64,000 bases of DNA from Methyloversatilis discipulorum (GTDB lineage: Bacteria > Pseudomonadota > Gammaproteobacteria > Burkholderiales > Rhodocyclaceae), in NCBI RefSeq assembly GCF_000527135.1, contig NZ_AZUP01000001.1:3100001-3164000 (forward strand). The letters run 5' to 3'. The position numbers and the translations under genes are program-made. Under the pieces are notes generated by a model. It did no database searches and was not told where the DNA came from. It saw only the letters and a program-made list of their open reading frames with translations. Numbering within the stretch: the first letter of the stretch is position 1; the number at the start of each line of letters is the position of its first letter. This document shows, piece by piece, positions 25,661 through 33,897 of the stretch.

Positions 25661-26703
25661 TGTGAAGCTTCAATAGGTTGTTTCGGGTGTTCACCCGGAG
25701 AAGTTCTGAGAGACTGGAAATCGCCAAACCCCCAAGCTCTCTCGAACAGGATTCCGGATGAACACCCACAAGAATGCCCGATTGACCTACCTTCGTCGCC
25801 TAGAAATGGTGTTGGACATGCTTGAGCGAGGTCTGTCGGCCTCTGATGCGGCGAAGCGTAGCGGCGTCAGCAGTGTCACTGCCCGCAAATGGCTGGGGCG
25901 CTACCTGGCCGAAGGTCCGGCTGGACTTGCAGACAAGTCGTCCCGTCCCGCCCGTTCTCCCCGAAGCATTGCCCCAGAAGTCGCGCTGACCATCATCGAG
26001 CTGCGCCGCAAACTCTTTCTTCAATCCCGGATCGCCTCCTACACCGGCGTATCCAAAGCAACGGTCAGCCGGGTGCTCCGACGAGCCGGCCTCTCAAGGT
26101 TCAGCGATCTGGCCCCGACTGAGTCCATACAGCGCTACGAGCGCCAGACGCCCGGCGAACTGCTCCACATCGACATCAAGAAGTTGGGCCGCTTCACCGC
26201 TGTGGGTCATCGAATCACGGCCGATTATCGCAAGCGCACCCGCGGCGTAGGCTGGGAACACTTGTTTGTGGCCATTGACGACCATTCGCGCATTGCTTTC
26301 ACCGACATGCACCCCGATGAGCGCAAAGACAGCGCCGTGAGCTTCCTGCGAAATGCCGTCGCCTATTACGCAACGCTCGGTGTCACCGTACAGCGCGTGC
26401 TCACCGACAACGGACCCGCCTTCCACTCGTTCGCCTTCGCTCAGGCCTGCAACGAGCTGGGGATCAAACACAAGTTCACACGAGCCTATCGGCCACAGAC
26501 CAATGGCAAGGCCGAGCGCTTCATCCAGTCAGCTCTGCGCGAGTGGGCCTACGGCCATTCCTATCCCAACTCCGACCTGCGCAAAGCCGCTTTGCCTCTC
26601 TGGAACCACTTCTACAACTGGCACCGACCTCATCACGGCATCGCTTGCAACGTCCCTATGTCCCGTCTCTCAAATTCGCAGAACAACCTCTTGACTCTTC
26701 ACA
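25661..26703 (+). mobile_element. IS481-family insertion sequence, complete
   Basis: A 1043-bp element bounded by inverted repeats of about 23 bp (25661-25683 and 26681-26703; both begin TGTGAAG and share TCAA and AGGTTGTT, three mismatches). It is flanked by a 6-bp direct repeat CCTAGG at 25655-25660 and 26704-26709. IS481 is known to duplicate the 6-bp target NCTAGN, which this fits exactly. One intact transposase gene fills the element. Confidence 0.95.
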
Positions 26704-26708
26704 CCTAG
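25758..26708 (+). CDS. IS481 family transposase
   Basis: This DDE transposase moves the surrounding element. The 316 residues have an N-terminal helix-turn-helix region (MLERGLSASDAAKRSGVSSV, TARKWLGRYLAEGPAGLADK) and an rve-type catalytic core with the acidic triad in LLHIDIKKLG, VLTDNGPAFHS and NGKAERFIQSALREWAYGHS. It closely resembles the Bordetella IS481 protein from memory. The frame is intact, so the copy may be active. Its stop codon TAG lies in the right-hand target duplication, not in the element itself. Confidence 0.95.
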   Translation: MNTHKNARLTYLRRLEMVLDMLERGLSASDAAKRSGVSSVTARKWLGRYLAEGPAGLADKSSRPARSPRSIAPEVALTIIELRRKLFLQSRIASYTGVSKATVSRVLRRAGLSRFSDLAPTESIQRYERQTPGELLHIDIKKLGRFTAVGHRITADYRKRTRGVGWEHLFVAIDDHSRIAFTDMHPDERKDSAVSFLRNAVAYYATLGVTVQRVLTDNGPAFHSFAFAQACNELGIKHKFTRAYRPQTNGKAERFIQSALREWAYGHSYPNSDLRKAALPLWNHFYNWHRPHHGIACNVPMSRLSNSQNNLLTLHT

Positions 26709-26729
26709 GCACAAAGAGGGAAGTCTACC

Positions 26730-26749
26730 CGCCGACACGGGTGTCGGCG
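26730..26749 (+). terminator. hairpin probably belonging to the ligase gene
   Basis: CGCCGACA / TGTCGGCG with loop CGGG forms an 8-bp stem. It lies 20 nt after the right target duplication, and before the IS insertion it would have been about 70 nt after the ligase stop. No U-tract follows. Confidence 0.45.
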
Positions 26750-26868
26750 TCCGCGGAGGCGGGGACCCATCCCCGATCGTGCGGGGCGCTCGTCCTCATC
26801 GCGTCATCGCCGCTGCAGCGGCGACCGCGTGCTGTCTACGCTGCGGGGCCGGACATGGAGGCGCTTAC

Positions 26869-27258
26869 ATGATCATCAAACACGCAGCAGTCGGCATCAC
26901 TGTGGCGCTGGTCGCTGCCAGCGCACCGGCGCAGGTGCTCGACCGGTCGACGCTGGCCGACCGGCTGGCCGCCTGCTCGGCCATCTACGGCGACATCGCC
27001 GCCGCCCATCCGCAAGCCAGCCGCACCGTGCGTGTCCAGTACGCGGCGAAGAACTATCTGTCGCTGGCCATGCGCCTGGGCGAACGGCCGCAGGTCGCGG
27101 CCGTGCTGGCGCGCGAGCGCAAGGCGCTGGCCGAACGCCGCGCCGACCCGGCGCAGGCGCAGGGGCTGGACGACGCGTTCGCACAGCACGACGACGAATG
27201 CAATCGCCTGCTCGAACACAATATGGCGCTGATCGACAGCCTGCGCGACGGACGCTGA
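26869..27258 (+). CDS. exported protein of unknown function
   Basis: From the ATG at 26869 (GGAG about 8 nt before) the 129 residues start with a signal peptide (AVGITVALVAASAPAQVLD). The mature part is helical and charged (LADRLAACSAIYGDIAAAHP, VLARERKALAERRADPAQAQ, HDDECNRLLEHNMALIDSL) with two cysteines. No family recognised. It lies downstream of the IS element and is convergent with the macro-domain gene. The longer frame from 26779 has no recognisable signal and is rejected. Confidence 0.75.
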   Translation: MIIKHAAVGITVALVAASAPAQVLDRSTLADRLAACSAIYGDIAAAHPQASRTVRVQYAAKNYLSLAMRLGERPQVAAVLARERKALAERRADPAQAQGLDDAFAQHDDECNRLLEHNMALIDSLRDGR

Positions 27259-27278
27259 AACCCGCCGCGCCGACGGCA

Positions 27279-27785
27279 TCAGTGCAGCTTCTCGTCCGCC
27301 ACCACGTCCTTGCGATAGGTTTCGTAGACGACGACCGGAATGCCCAGCGGCGCCAGATGCTGTTCGATCAGCGGCTTCACCTCGGCCCAGTCCAGACCGC
27401 CGACGCCGGTGGCCAGCCGCGGCAGGGCCACGCTGGTGGCGCCGATCGCCTGCAGGTGACGGGCCAGTGCCTTCAGCGCGTGATGCACGTGTTCGACCGT
27501 CGCCTTGCCCGGTTTCGCGGCCGGCCCTTCGCCCACCATGTCCTGGGTGAGCATGTTCACGATGTTGCGCGTGCTGCCGTCGTTATCGACGCCGGCCCAC
27601 GACCACACCTCGCCCGGCGTCATGTGGCGGCCGTGCTGTGCGTGCCGGTAGTCGCGCGCCATCGACGGCCAGCGCTCGCGCAGCGCCAGCGCCAGACCGT
27701 GGTCGAAGCGTTCGCGCACGGCGATACCGTGCGCGATGACCTGGGCCTGCGTAAATAGAATGTCGCCGGTGACTTCTCGGATCAT
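27279..27785 (-). CDS. macro domain protein (ADP-ribose binding or hydrolysing)
   Basis: Macro domains bind ADP-ribose and many remove it from proteins or nucleic acids. From the ATG at 27785, preceded by AGGAGA at a spacing of 6 nt, it has 168 residues. Family features are MIREVTGDILFTQAQVIAHG near the N-terminus, RNIVNMLTQDMVGEG, and the glycine loop VALPRLATGVGGLDWAEVKP. The N-terminal VTGDIL and the late ATGVGGL loop form the ligand site. It is a stand-alone gene; no ADP-ribosyltransferase partner is adjacent. Confidence 0.88.
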   Translation of the reverse strand: MIREVTGDILFTQAQVIAHGIAVRERFDHGLALALRERWPSMARDYRHAQHGRHMTPGEVWSWAGVDNDGSTRNIVNMLTQDMVGEGPAAKPGKATVEHVHHALKALARHLQAIGATSVALPRLATGVGGLDWAEVKPLIEQHLAPLGIPVVVYETYRKDVVADEKLH

Positions 27786-27884
27786 GCGGTTCTCCTCGTA
27801 CCGTCCGGTCTGCGGCACCGTGCCGCAGCCTCCGATTCCACGGTACGCCGCCGTGCTGCGCGGCCGTTGATCCGAATCAACTGT

Positions 27885-28721
27885 TCAGGCGGTCGCGCTC
27901 ACCTGGGCGTGCGTCACCTGCGCCAGATCCTGCCGCGTCAGGCCGTGCGAGGGCAGGGCCGGCAGCAGTTCGACGCGGGCGACGGTGCGCGGCGCGCGCG
28001 CCAGCATGCAGACCGACTGCCAGAAGCTCACGTCGTCGATGTAGGCGGCCGCGTCCGAGTGCTCGCCGCGATGATCGACATAGCGCAGGCGCACCGGTTT
28101 GACCGCACGGCCGGCGTCGATCGCTGCCTGGAACAGCGCGGCGCGGAAGGGCAGCACGCTGCGGCCGTCGGTGGTCGTGCCCTCCGGGAACACCATCACG
28201 CTGCGTCCGCAGCTGAGCGAACCGACCAGCCGGTCACGCACCTCGGCCGCCGAACTGCGGCTGGCGCGGCGGATGAACACCGTGTGGTTGCGCGCCACCA
28301 GCCAGCCGAGCAAGGGCCAGCTGCGCACCTCGTCCTTGCAGACGAAGGACAGCGGCGATATCGCGTTGATCACGAACACGTCCACCCACGAGATGTGGTT
28401 GCTCACCAGCAGCTGGCCGGGCCGCGGCAGTGGTCCCTGCGCCTGCAGTTCGACGCCGAGCACGCCGAGCAGCTGGCGCGACCAGCGTGCGCGCATCTTG
28501 CGTTGCGTGCGCTCGCCGACCAGCGGATAGAGCAGGGCGACGCGCGAGCAGCCTGCGGCCAGATGCAGGGCCAGCCGGGCGATGCGCCAGCTCATGCGCG
28601 CCTGTGCGCGCAGACCGGATGTGTGGTGCGTGGCCGCGGCAGCGCGTGCCGCCACGGGGTGGTGCGGATGAGGATGCGACAAGGGAAGATCGAGGTCGGC
28701 AAACAGACTGATGACAGACAT
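27885..28721 (-). CDS. olsA: lyso-ornithine lipid / 1-acylglycerol-3-phosphate O-acyltransferase
   Basis: PlsC-type membrane acyltransferase. The 278 residues show the HX4D motif in VSNHISWVDVFVINAIS, the FIRR block TVFIRRASRSSAAEV and the third motif MVFPEGTTTDGRSVLPF. A hydrophobic helix precedes the first motif. It lies 24 nt after an OlsB-like gene, the arrangement in which OlsA acylates lyso-ornithine lipid. Without that neighbour it would be called plain PlsC, so the ols assignment is inference from context. Confidence 0.8.
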   Translation of the reverse strand: MSVISLFADLDLPLSHPHPHHPVAARAAAATHHTSGLRAQARMSWRIARLALHLAAGCSRVALLYPLVGERTQRKMRARWSRQLLGVLGVELQAQGPLPRPGQLLVSNHISWVDVFVINAISPLSFVCKDEVRSWPLLGWLVARNHTVFIRRASRSSAAEVRDRLVGSLSCGRSVMVFPEGTTTDGRSVLPFRAALFQAAIDAGRAVKPVRLRYVDHRGEHSDAAAYIDDVSFWQSVCMLARAPRTVARVELLPALPSHGLTRQDLAQVTHAQVSATA

Positions 28722-28745
28722 CTTACGTCCTCCCCGGTTCGCGGA

Positions 28746-29504
28746 TCAGGCGGCGCGCTGCACGAAGTGGCGCGCGTAGCGCGCGTCCAGCTTGGCCATG
28801 GTGAGCAGCAGCGGCAGGTCGGCGGTGTTGAAGTCCGGGTCCCAGGCGGGTTCGCCGCACACTTCGGCGCCGGCGCGGATATAGCCTTTGACCAGCGGCG
28901 GCACGACGCTGGCGGCGTTCGGCGTCAGCCGTTCCAGCGGCAGGCGGACCTTGGGGAACACGCGGTATTCGGCCGGCGCCATGTGCGCGCTCAGCCCGGC
29001 CCAGATCGCCGCTGCGTTGTGGCCGCCGTCGGCCAGCCCGATGCTGGCGCAGCCGATCAGGTACTGGTGGCCGCTGTCCAGCATGTAGCGCGCGAGACCG
29101 GACCACAGCAGCGCGATCACCGCCGCGTTGTTGCGGTAGTCGGCGTCGATGCAGGAACGGCCGATCTCCACCATCTGCGGCCGCAGATGGTCAAGCCGGC
29201 CGAGGTCGAATTCGGTTTCCGAGTAGTAGCCGCCGGTGCGCCGTGCGGCCTCGGGCGGCAGGATGCGGTAGCAGCCGACGATGCGGCCGTTGTCTTCGTC
29301 GCGCACGATCAGGTGCTCGCAGTGGGCGTCGAAGCGGTCGATGTCGGCGCCATGCACCGGGCTGTCGAGCCGTGCGCCGAGCTCGTCGGCGAACACCCGC
29401 CAGCGCAGCTGTTGCGCCGCCAGCACCTCGGATTCGCAGGCCGCCAGCGTGACGCTGAGGTTGCGCTGGGCACGCCGTTCGCGTGCCGAATCGATCTGAA
29501 GCAT
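28746..29504 (-). CDS. olsB: L-ornithine N-alpha-acyltransferase (OlsB-like, GNAT fold)
   Basis: OlsB transfers a 3-hydroxyacyl group from ACP to ornithine, the first step to ornithine lipids, phosphorus-free membrane lipids. The protein shows EVLAAQQLRWRVFADELGAR, the FDAHCEHLIVRD segment, IVGCYRILPPEAARR and LRPQMVEIGRSCIDADYRNN, all typical of the family often annotated as hemolysin-like GNAT. The ATG at 29504 has GGAG about 6 nt upstream and is chosen over TTG 29519 and ATG 29516. An OlsA-like gene follows. Confidence 0.82.
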   Translation of the reverse strand: MLQIDSARERRAQRNLSVTLAACESEVLAAQQLRWRVFADELGARLDSPVHGADIDRFDAHCEHLIVRDEDNGRIVGCYRILPPEAARRTGGYYSETEFDLGRLDHLRPQMVEIGRSCIDADYRNNAAVIALLWSGLARYMLDSGHQYLIGCASIGLADGGHNAAAIWAGLSAHMAPAEYRVFPKVRLPLERLTPNAASVVPPLVKGYIRAGAEVCGEPAWDPDFNTADLPLLLTMAKLDARYARHFVQRAA

Positions 29505-29667
29505 TCCCGTCTCCATCAAGGGTCCTGCTTCAAGATATGCAGCGCGTGTTCAGCACATATGACGTCGCGGCGACAGCACGGTTACAGCGGCCCTCGCCAC
29601 GCCGGCCAAAAGGGCGGTATAAGCATTCCGCTCGATCGAGCCCCACACAACCCACGAGGATGTACTG

Positions 29668-30468
29668 ATGAACCACCGTATCGGCGCGCTCGCTGCCGCC
29701 CTGATGATGAGTGTTGCCACCTCTGCGCTGGCCGAAACCAAGGCGCCGGCAGCCGGTGCCGCGCTGGCCAAGGTCAATGGCGTGGCCGTGCCCGCCGCGC
29801 TGGCCGATCTGCTGGTGCGCGAGCAGGTCGCCCAGGGCGCGCCGGACAACGAAGAACTGCGCACCCGCGTGCGCGAGCACCTGGTGCGCCGCGAGGTGCT
29901 GCTGCAGGCGGCACGCAAGGCCGGTACCGACAAGGTGCCCGAGGTGCAGCAGCGCATCGCCTATTCCAGCGGCGAGCTGCTGGCCAACGCCTATCTGGAG
30001 CGCTGGGTCGAGAAGAACCCGGTGACCGAGGCGGCGGCCCGCGCCGAGTACGAGCGCGTGGTCGCGAAAGGCGGCCCGAACGAATACCAGTCGCGTCACA
30101 TCCTGGTCGATTCGGAAGAGGCCGCACGCGACATCATCGCCAAGCTGCAGGCCGGCACGCCGTTCGCAGATCTGGTGTCGGTATCGAACGACCCCGGCAG
30201 CAAGGAGCGCGGTGGTGAGCTGGGCTGGTCACGCCCGGGCTCTTTCGTGCCGGAATTCGACGCCGCGCTGCAGAAGCTGGAGAAGGGCCAGTTCACCACC
30301 GAGCCGGTCAAGACCGCCTACGGCTTCCACGTGATCCAGCTCGACGACATCCGTCGCGCCGAAGCGCCGAAGTTCGAGGAGGTGAAGGACCGCGTGATCG
30401 AATCGATGCAGCAGCAGGCTGTGCAGAGCCACATCGAATCGCTGATGTCGAAGGCCAAGGTGCAGTAA
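29668..30468 (+). CDS. exported parvulin-type peptidyl-prolyl cis-trans isomerase
   Basis: A periplasmic foldase. The 266 residues begin with a signal peptide (GALAAALMMSVATSALAE), a SurA/PpiD-like N-terminal helical region (LLVREQVAQGAPDNEELRTR) and a rotamase domain at about 130-230: EYQSRHILVDSEEAARDIIA, GGELGWSRPGSFVPEFDAAL and VKTAYGFHVIQLDDIR. It is alone on the plus strand and followed by a convergent hairpin. Target proteins unknown. Confidence 0.92.
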   Translation: MNHRIGALAAALMMSVATSALAETKAPAAGAALAKVNGVAVPAALADLLVREQVAQGAPDNEELRTRVREHLVRREVLLQAARKAGTDKVPEVQQRIAYSSGELLANAYLERWVEKNPVTEAAARAEYERVVAKGGPNEYQSRHILVDSEEAARDIIAKLQAGTPFADLVSVSNDPGSKERGGELGWSRPGSFVPEFDAALQKLEKGQFTTEPVKTAYGFHVIQLDDIRRAEAPKFEEVKDRVIESMQQQAVQSHIESLMSKAKVQ

Positions 30469-30476
30469 GTGCCCGG

Positions 30477-30511
30477 GCATCCTCCGCGTCCCGAAAGGGC
30501 ACGGAGGATGC
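30477..30511. terminator. bidirectional hairpin between convergent genes
   Basis: GCATCCTCCG (30477-30486) pairs perfectly with CGGAGGATGC (30502-30511) in the 51-bp gap between the convergent parvulin and phosphatase genes. No strong U-tract on either side, so termination is inferred from position. Confidence 0.6.
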
Positions 30512-30519
30512 AGGCGTGC

Positions 30520-32289
30520 CTACGCGTGGCCGATGTAGCGCAGCGCCAGCAGCGTCACGTCGTCCGACGGCGCCTGACCGTCGCAGAACAGGCGCATCGC
30601 GTCACGCACCGCTTCGATGGCGCCGGCAGCACCCGCACGCAGCCCGGTCAAGGTCGCCAGCAGCCGCGTTTCGCCGAACAGTTCGCCGCGTGCGTTCAGC
30701 GCCTCGGTCACGCCGTCGGTGTAGAGCAGCAGCTGGTCGCCCGTGCCGAGCCGCGTTTCGCCGAGTGCGTAATCGATGGTCGGGTCGATGCCGGCGATCG
30801 GGTTGCGCGGCACCTTGAGCAGTACCGGCGCGTCGCCGCGACGCAGCAGCACCGGCCGCAGATGACCGGCGTTGGCGTAGCGGAAGCTGCCGTCGCGGGT
30901 GTCCAGCAGGCCGATGAACAGGCTGGCGAACAGCAGGCGTTCGTTGTTCAGCGCCAGCTTGCGGTTGGTGCGTTCCAGCACCCTTTCCAGATGCCCCTTC
31001 TGCCCCTGCTTGCGTGCCGCCTCGGCGCGCAGCGTGGTCAGTGTGCGCATCATCAGCAGCGCGGCCGGCATGCCCTTGCCGCAAACGTCGCCGATGGCGA
31101 CGAACAGGCGGTTCTCGTCGATGAAGAAGGCGTCGAAGAAGTCGCCGCCGATCTCGCGCGCCTGCTGGATGCTCGCTTCGCACTCGATTTCCGGGTGTTC
31201 GGCGAACATCGGCGAGCGCAGCGGCAACATGCCCGACTGGATTTCCTGCGCGGTGCGCAGTTCCGACTGCAGGCGCTCCAGTACCAGCGAGCGGCGCACC
31301 TGTTCGACCACCTGGTGATTGGCCTGGCGCATGCGCGCCGCCATCAGGCGCAGCAGGTTGCGGGCGACCTGAGGCAGCGGCAGCAGTTCGGAAAAGAAGG
31401 TGTGGGCGTCGATGAGCAGCAGCCGTGTGCCGGGTTCGGCCACCACCCATGCCGACGCCGGTTCGCCGTCGATGATCGAAAGTTCGCCCGCACACTCGCC
31501 GTTGCCGATCACCGTGTAGCCACCCGGGCTCTCGCCCGCCGGATCGTCGAGGTGCACGCGCAGCCGTCCGGCCAGCACCAGCGCGACGTGATCGTTCTGC
31601 ATGCCCGGCGCCAGCACCACGTACTCGTCCGGGTAGTCGCGCTGGGCGCAGTGGGCGAGCAGGCCTTCGATCAGCGCGTAAGGCACGTCGCGGAAAAGAT
31701 CCAGCCGGGAGATGAAACCGAGGGCACGGCGCTCGCCACTGACGCGTGCGTCGTGGCTGACACGACGGCCGTCGGCGCGGATCAGCGGGAACACGGCGGC
31801 CTGGCGACGCCGGCGCTCGACGCCGCGGCGCACCGGGGTGCGGCTGCCGCTCGGGCTGCTGCGGCCCGGTCGGGTCCACGCCAGCGTGAGCTGGTTGCGG
31901 CCGCTGGCGCGCTCGTAACTGACCTGATCGGCGAACTGGCGCACCAGGTGCACGCCCAGTCCGCCGACGCTGGCTTCTTCCAGCGTGGCCGGGGTCACTG
32001 GCTCCGGCAGTTCCAGTGGATCGAATTCGCGGCCGTCGTCGGCCACCACCAGCTTGACCGACTGCGGCTCCAGGATCAGGTCGAGCGCGATGGTGTGCGG
32101 CGCCTCGTCGTCGAAGGCGTAGCTGACGATGTTGGCGACCAGTTCCGAGGCGCACAGGTCGAGCCGGAACACCAGCTCGCTGCCCAGATCGAAGCTGTCT
32201 CCGAGCGTGCGCAACCAGGCGCTCGCAGCGGAAATGGCGCCGCTGTCGTTGATCAGGCGCAGGCTGCGGCGTGCGTGTGCGCTATGCAC
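30520..32289 (-). CDS. PP2C-type phosphatase with anti-sigma kinase-like and cNMP-binding domains
   Basis: The 589-residue fusion is likely the switch phosphatase and kinase of a partner-switching system. Residues 1-165 form an RsbW-like HATPase domain (DLCASELVANIVSYAFDDEA, VVADDGREFDPLELP, GGLGVHLVRQFADQVSYERA). About 190-325 is a CRP-like cyclic-nucleotide-binding domain (LFRDVPYALIEGLLAHCAQR, GECAGELSIIDGEPASAWVV). About 345-589 is a SpoIIE/RsbU phosphatase (EIGGDFFDAFFIDENRLFVA, IGDVCGKGMPAALLMMRTL, LLLYTDGVTEALNARGELFG) with its metal-binding aspartates. It is 30 nt downstream of a STAS antagonist gene. Confidence 0.9.
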   Translation of the reverse strand: MHSAHARRSLRLINDSGAISAASAWLRTLGDSFDLGSELVFRLDLCASELVANIVSYAFDDEAPHTIALDLILEPQSVKLVVADDGREFDPLELPEPVTPATLEEASVGGLGVHLVRQFADQVSYERASGRNQLTLAWTRPGRSSPSGSRTPVRRGVERRRRQAAVFPLIRADGRRVSHDARVSGERRALGFISRLDLFRDVPYALIEGLLAHCAQRDYPDEYVVLAPGMQNDHVALVLAGRLRVHLDDPAGESPGGYTVIGNGECAGELSIIDGEPASAWVVAEPGTRLLLIDAHTFFSELLPLPQVARNLLRLMAARMRQANHQVVEQVRRSLVLERLQSELRTAQEIQSGMLPLRSPMFAEHPEIECEASIQQAREIGGDFFDAFFIDENRLFVAIGDVCGKGMPAALLMMRTLTTLRAEAARKQGQKGHLERVLERTNRKLALNNERLLFASLFIGLLDTRDGSFRYANAGHLRPVLLRRGDAPVLLKVPRNPIAGIDPTIDYALGETRLGTGDQLLLYTDGVTEALNARGELFGETRLLATLTGLRAGAAGAIEAVRDAMRLFCDGQAPSDDVTLLALRYIGHA

Positions 32290-32319
32290 CGCGCACTCCG
32301 CGGAGATCTGCCCCGGCGT

Positions 32320-32661
32320 TCAGTCGGCCAGCGCCTTGCGCGCGGCGTCGAGGTCGTCGCACAGCGTCAGCAGCTGGTCGACGCCGGCCGTCTGCAGCAC
32401 GCGCCGTATCATCGGCTGCGCACCGAACATGACCAGTTTGCCGCCGCGCGAGGCCTGGCCGCGCGCTGCTGACAGCAGCGTGCGGATGCCGATCGAGGCG
32501 AGAAAGCTCACTTCCGACAGATCGACCGCAATCTTGGCCGGGTGCGTGCTGGTGGCGTAAGTGAGCGGCTGGTCCAGCGTTTCCGCGCCTTCGATGTCGA
32601 GGCGACCGTCGAGCCGGATCAGGGTGATGCCGCCGTCCAGCGGCTGGCTGTCCATCTTCAT
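32320..32661 (-). CDS. STAS domain anti-sigma factor antagonist
   Basis: A small SpoIIAA/RsbV-like protein whose serine is phosphorylated and dephosphorylated to control partner binding. From the ATG at 32661, with GGGAG 7 nt upstream, it has 113 residues: ITLIRLDGRLDIEGAETLDQ and the switch segment VDLSEVSFLASIGIRTLLSA with the likely phospho-Ser, then GVDQLLTLCDDLDAARKAL. It lies directly before the phosphatase/kinase gene in the same direction, which is its probable partner. Confidence 0.92.
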   Translation of the reverse strand: MKMDSQPLDGGITLIRLDGRLDIEGAETLDQPLTYATSTHPAKIAVDLSEVSFLASIGIRTLLSAARGQASRGGKLVMFGAQPMIRRVLQTAGVDQLLTLCDDLDAARKALAD

Positions 32662-32752
32662 GTGCGTGCTCCCGAGGTGTCCGGTCGCCTGCGGCGGCAC
32701 GACCGGAAAGCCCTTCAGCTTGTTTCATCTGCATGTCAGGCGTGTGACAGCG

Positions 32753-33385
32753 TCAGTCGGCATCGCGCGATTCGCCCCAGCGCGGCAGCAGCGTGTGTGG
32801 AACGCGCAGCTGGTCAAGGATGCGGGCGACCACGAAATCGACCAGGTCGCCGATCTCGCGCGGCTGCTGATAGAAGCCGGGCGAGGGCGGCAGGATGACC
32901 ACGCCGTTGCGCGACAGGCTCAGCATGTTTTCCAGGTGCAGCGTCGAGAAAGGCGTTTCGCGCGGCACCAGGATGAGGGTGCGGCGCTCCTTCATGACCA
33001 CGTCGGCGGCACGTTCGATCAGGTTGGACGCCAGACCGTGCGCGATCGACGCCAGCGTGCCCATCGAACAGGGGCAGACCACCATCGCATCGGGCGGATT
33101 CGAGCCGGAGGCCGGCGGGCAGTTCCAGTCCTCACGGCCGAACACTTCGAGCTGGCCCGGTGCGGCGTTGAAGCGCGCCGACAGCTCACGCGCCGCCTGC
33201 TGAGGATTGGGCGGCAGCACGACATCCATTTCCTGTCGGGCAACGATCTGCGCCACCTGCGAGTACACCAGCCAGACGCGGCAACCTGCGGCCAGCAGCA
33301 TTTCGGTCAGGCGCAGGCCGTAAAGCATGCCGGAGGCGCCGGTCAGCGCGACGAGTATGGTGGGTGATCGGGGCGTCGAGGTCAT
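32753..33385 (-). CDS. ubiX: flavin prenyltransferase UbiX
   Basis: UbiX prenylates FMN to make the cofactor of UbiD-type decarboxylases, used in ubiquinone synthesis. From the ATG at 33385 it has 210 residues: ILVALTGASGMLYGLRLTEM, MVVCPCSMGTLASIAHGLAS, NLIERAADVVMKERRTLILV, PRETPFSTLHLENMLSLSRN and GVVILPPSPGFYQQP. All are family signatures. The start overlaps the Gx transporter stop by 4 nt, making it the last gene of the rapZ operon. No ubiD in the window. Confidence 0.96.
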   Translation of the reverse strand: MTSTPRSPTILVALTGASGMLYGLRLTEMLLAAGCRVWLVYSQVAQIVARQEMDVVLPPNPQQAARELSARFNAAPGQLEVFGREDWNCPPASGSNPPDAMVVCPCSMGTLASIAHGLASNLIERAADVVMKERRTLILVPRETPFSTLHLENMLSLSRNGVVILPPSPGFYQQPREIGDLVDFVVARILDQLRVPHTLLPRWGESRDAD

Positions 33386-33897
33386 GCCGCATTGTCCCGC
33401 AACAGCCGGTCGGCGACCACGCCATTGACGATGCCGAACACCAGCGCGGCGGCGAAGAACACCGGCGCCAGATTGAACAGGCCGTCGTGCGGCACCAGCC
33501 ACAGCCGCGCCAGCACGAGCTGGCCGCCGATGTGGGCGAAGGCCGCTGCGACCGAGCGGCCGACTGGCCCCAGCCAGCGCCAGGGCAGTGTCTGCAGTGC
33601 GCCGAGCACCGCCAGGCTGGTCACGGCGCCGGTGGCGGCGAGAAAGAAGCCGGGCGCGAGGAACTGCCCGGCCAGCAGGCTGCCGGCGATCACCCGCAGC
33701 ACGCTGACCCAGGCGGCGTCGCGCCAGCCGTGGCGGGCCAGCACGATGAGGATGACGATGTTGGCCAGCCCCGGCTTGACGCCGGGCAGCGGGCTCGGAA
33801 TCGCCGCCTCGATCAGCGACGCGGCGATCGCTGCGGCGGCATAGCGCGCCAGGCGGCGGTCGCGTGCACTCGGCTCGACGTCGACCGCGGCGTTCAT
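33382..33897 (-). CDS. Gx transporter family membrane protein (EetB-like)
   Basis: The family (once called heptaprenyl diphosphate synthase component I) consists of ECF-S-like integral membrane proteins. The 171 residues are strongly hydrophobic: AAAAIAASLIEAAIPSPLPG, VKPGLANIVILIVLARHGWR, VLRVIAGSLLAGQFLAPGFF and FAAALVFGIVNGVVADRLL. The PGVKPGLANIV motif is characteristic. It directly follows a NusG-II domain gene, the pairing found as EetA-EetB in flavin-based extracellular electron transfer loci. Function in this organism is not established. Confidence 0.85.
   Translation of the reverse strand: MNAAVDVEPSARDRRLARYAAAAIAASLIEAAIPSPLPGVKPGLANIVILIVLARHGWRDAAWVSVLRVIAGSLLAGQFLAPGFFLAATGAVTSLAVLGALQTLPWRWLGPVGRSVAAAFAHIGGQLVLARLWLVPHDGLFNLAPVFFAAALVFGIVNGVVADRLLRDNAA

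Noticed and set aside
30469..32472. 667-codon open frame opposite the phosphatase gene
   Set aside because: Shadow frame of the GC-rich minus-strand gene; composition is biased and no domain is recognisable.
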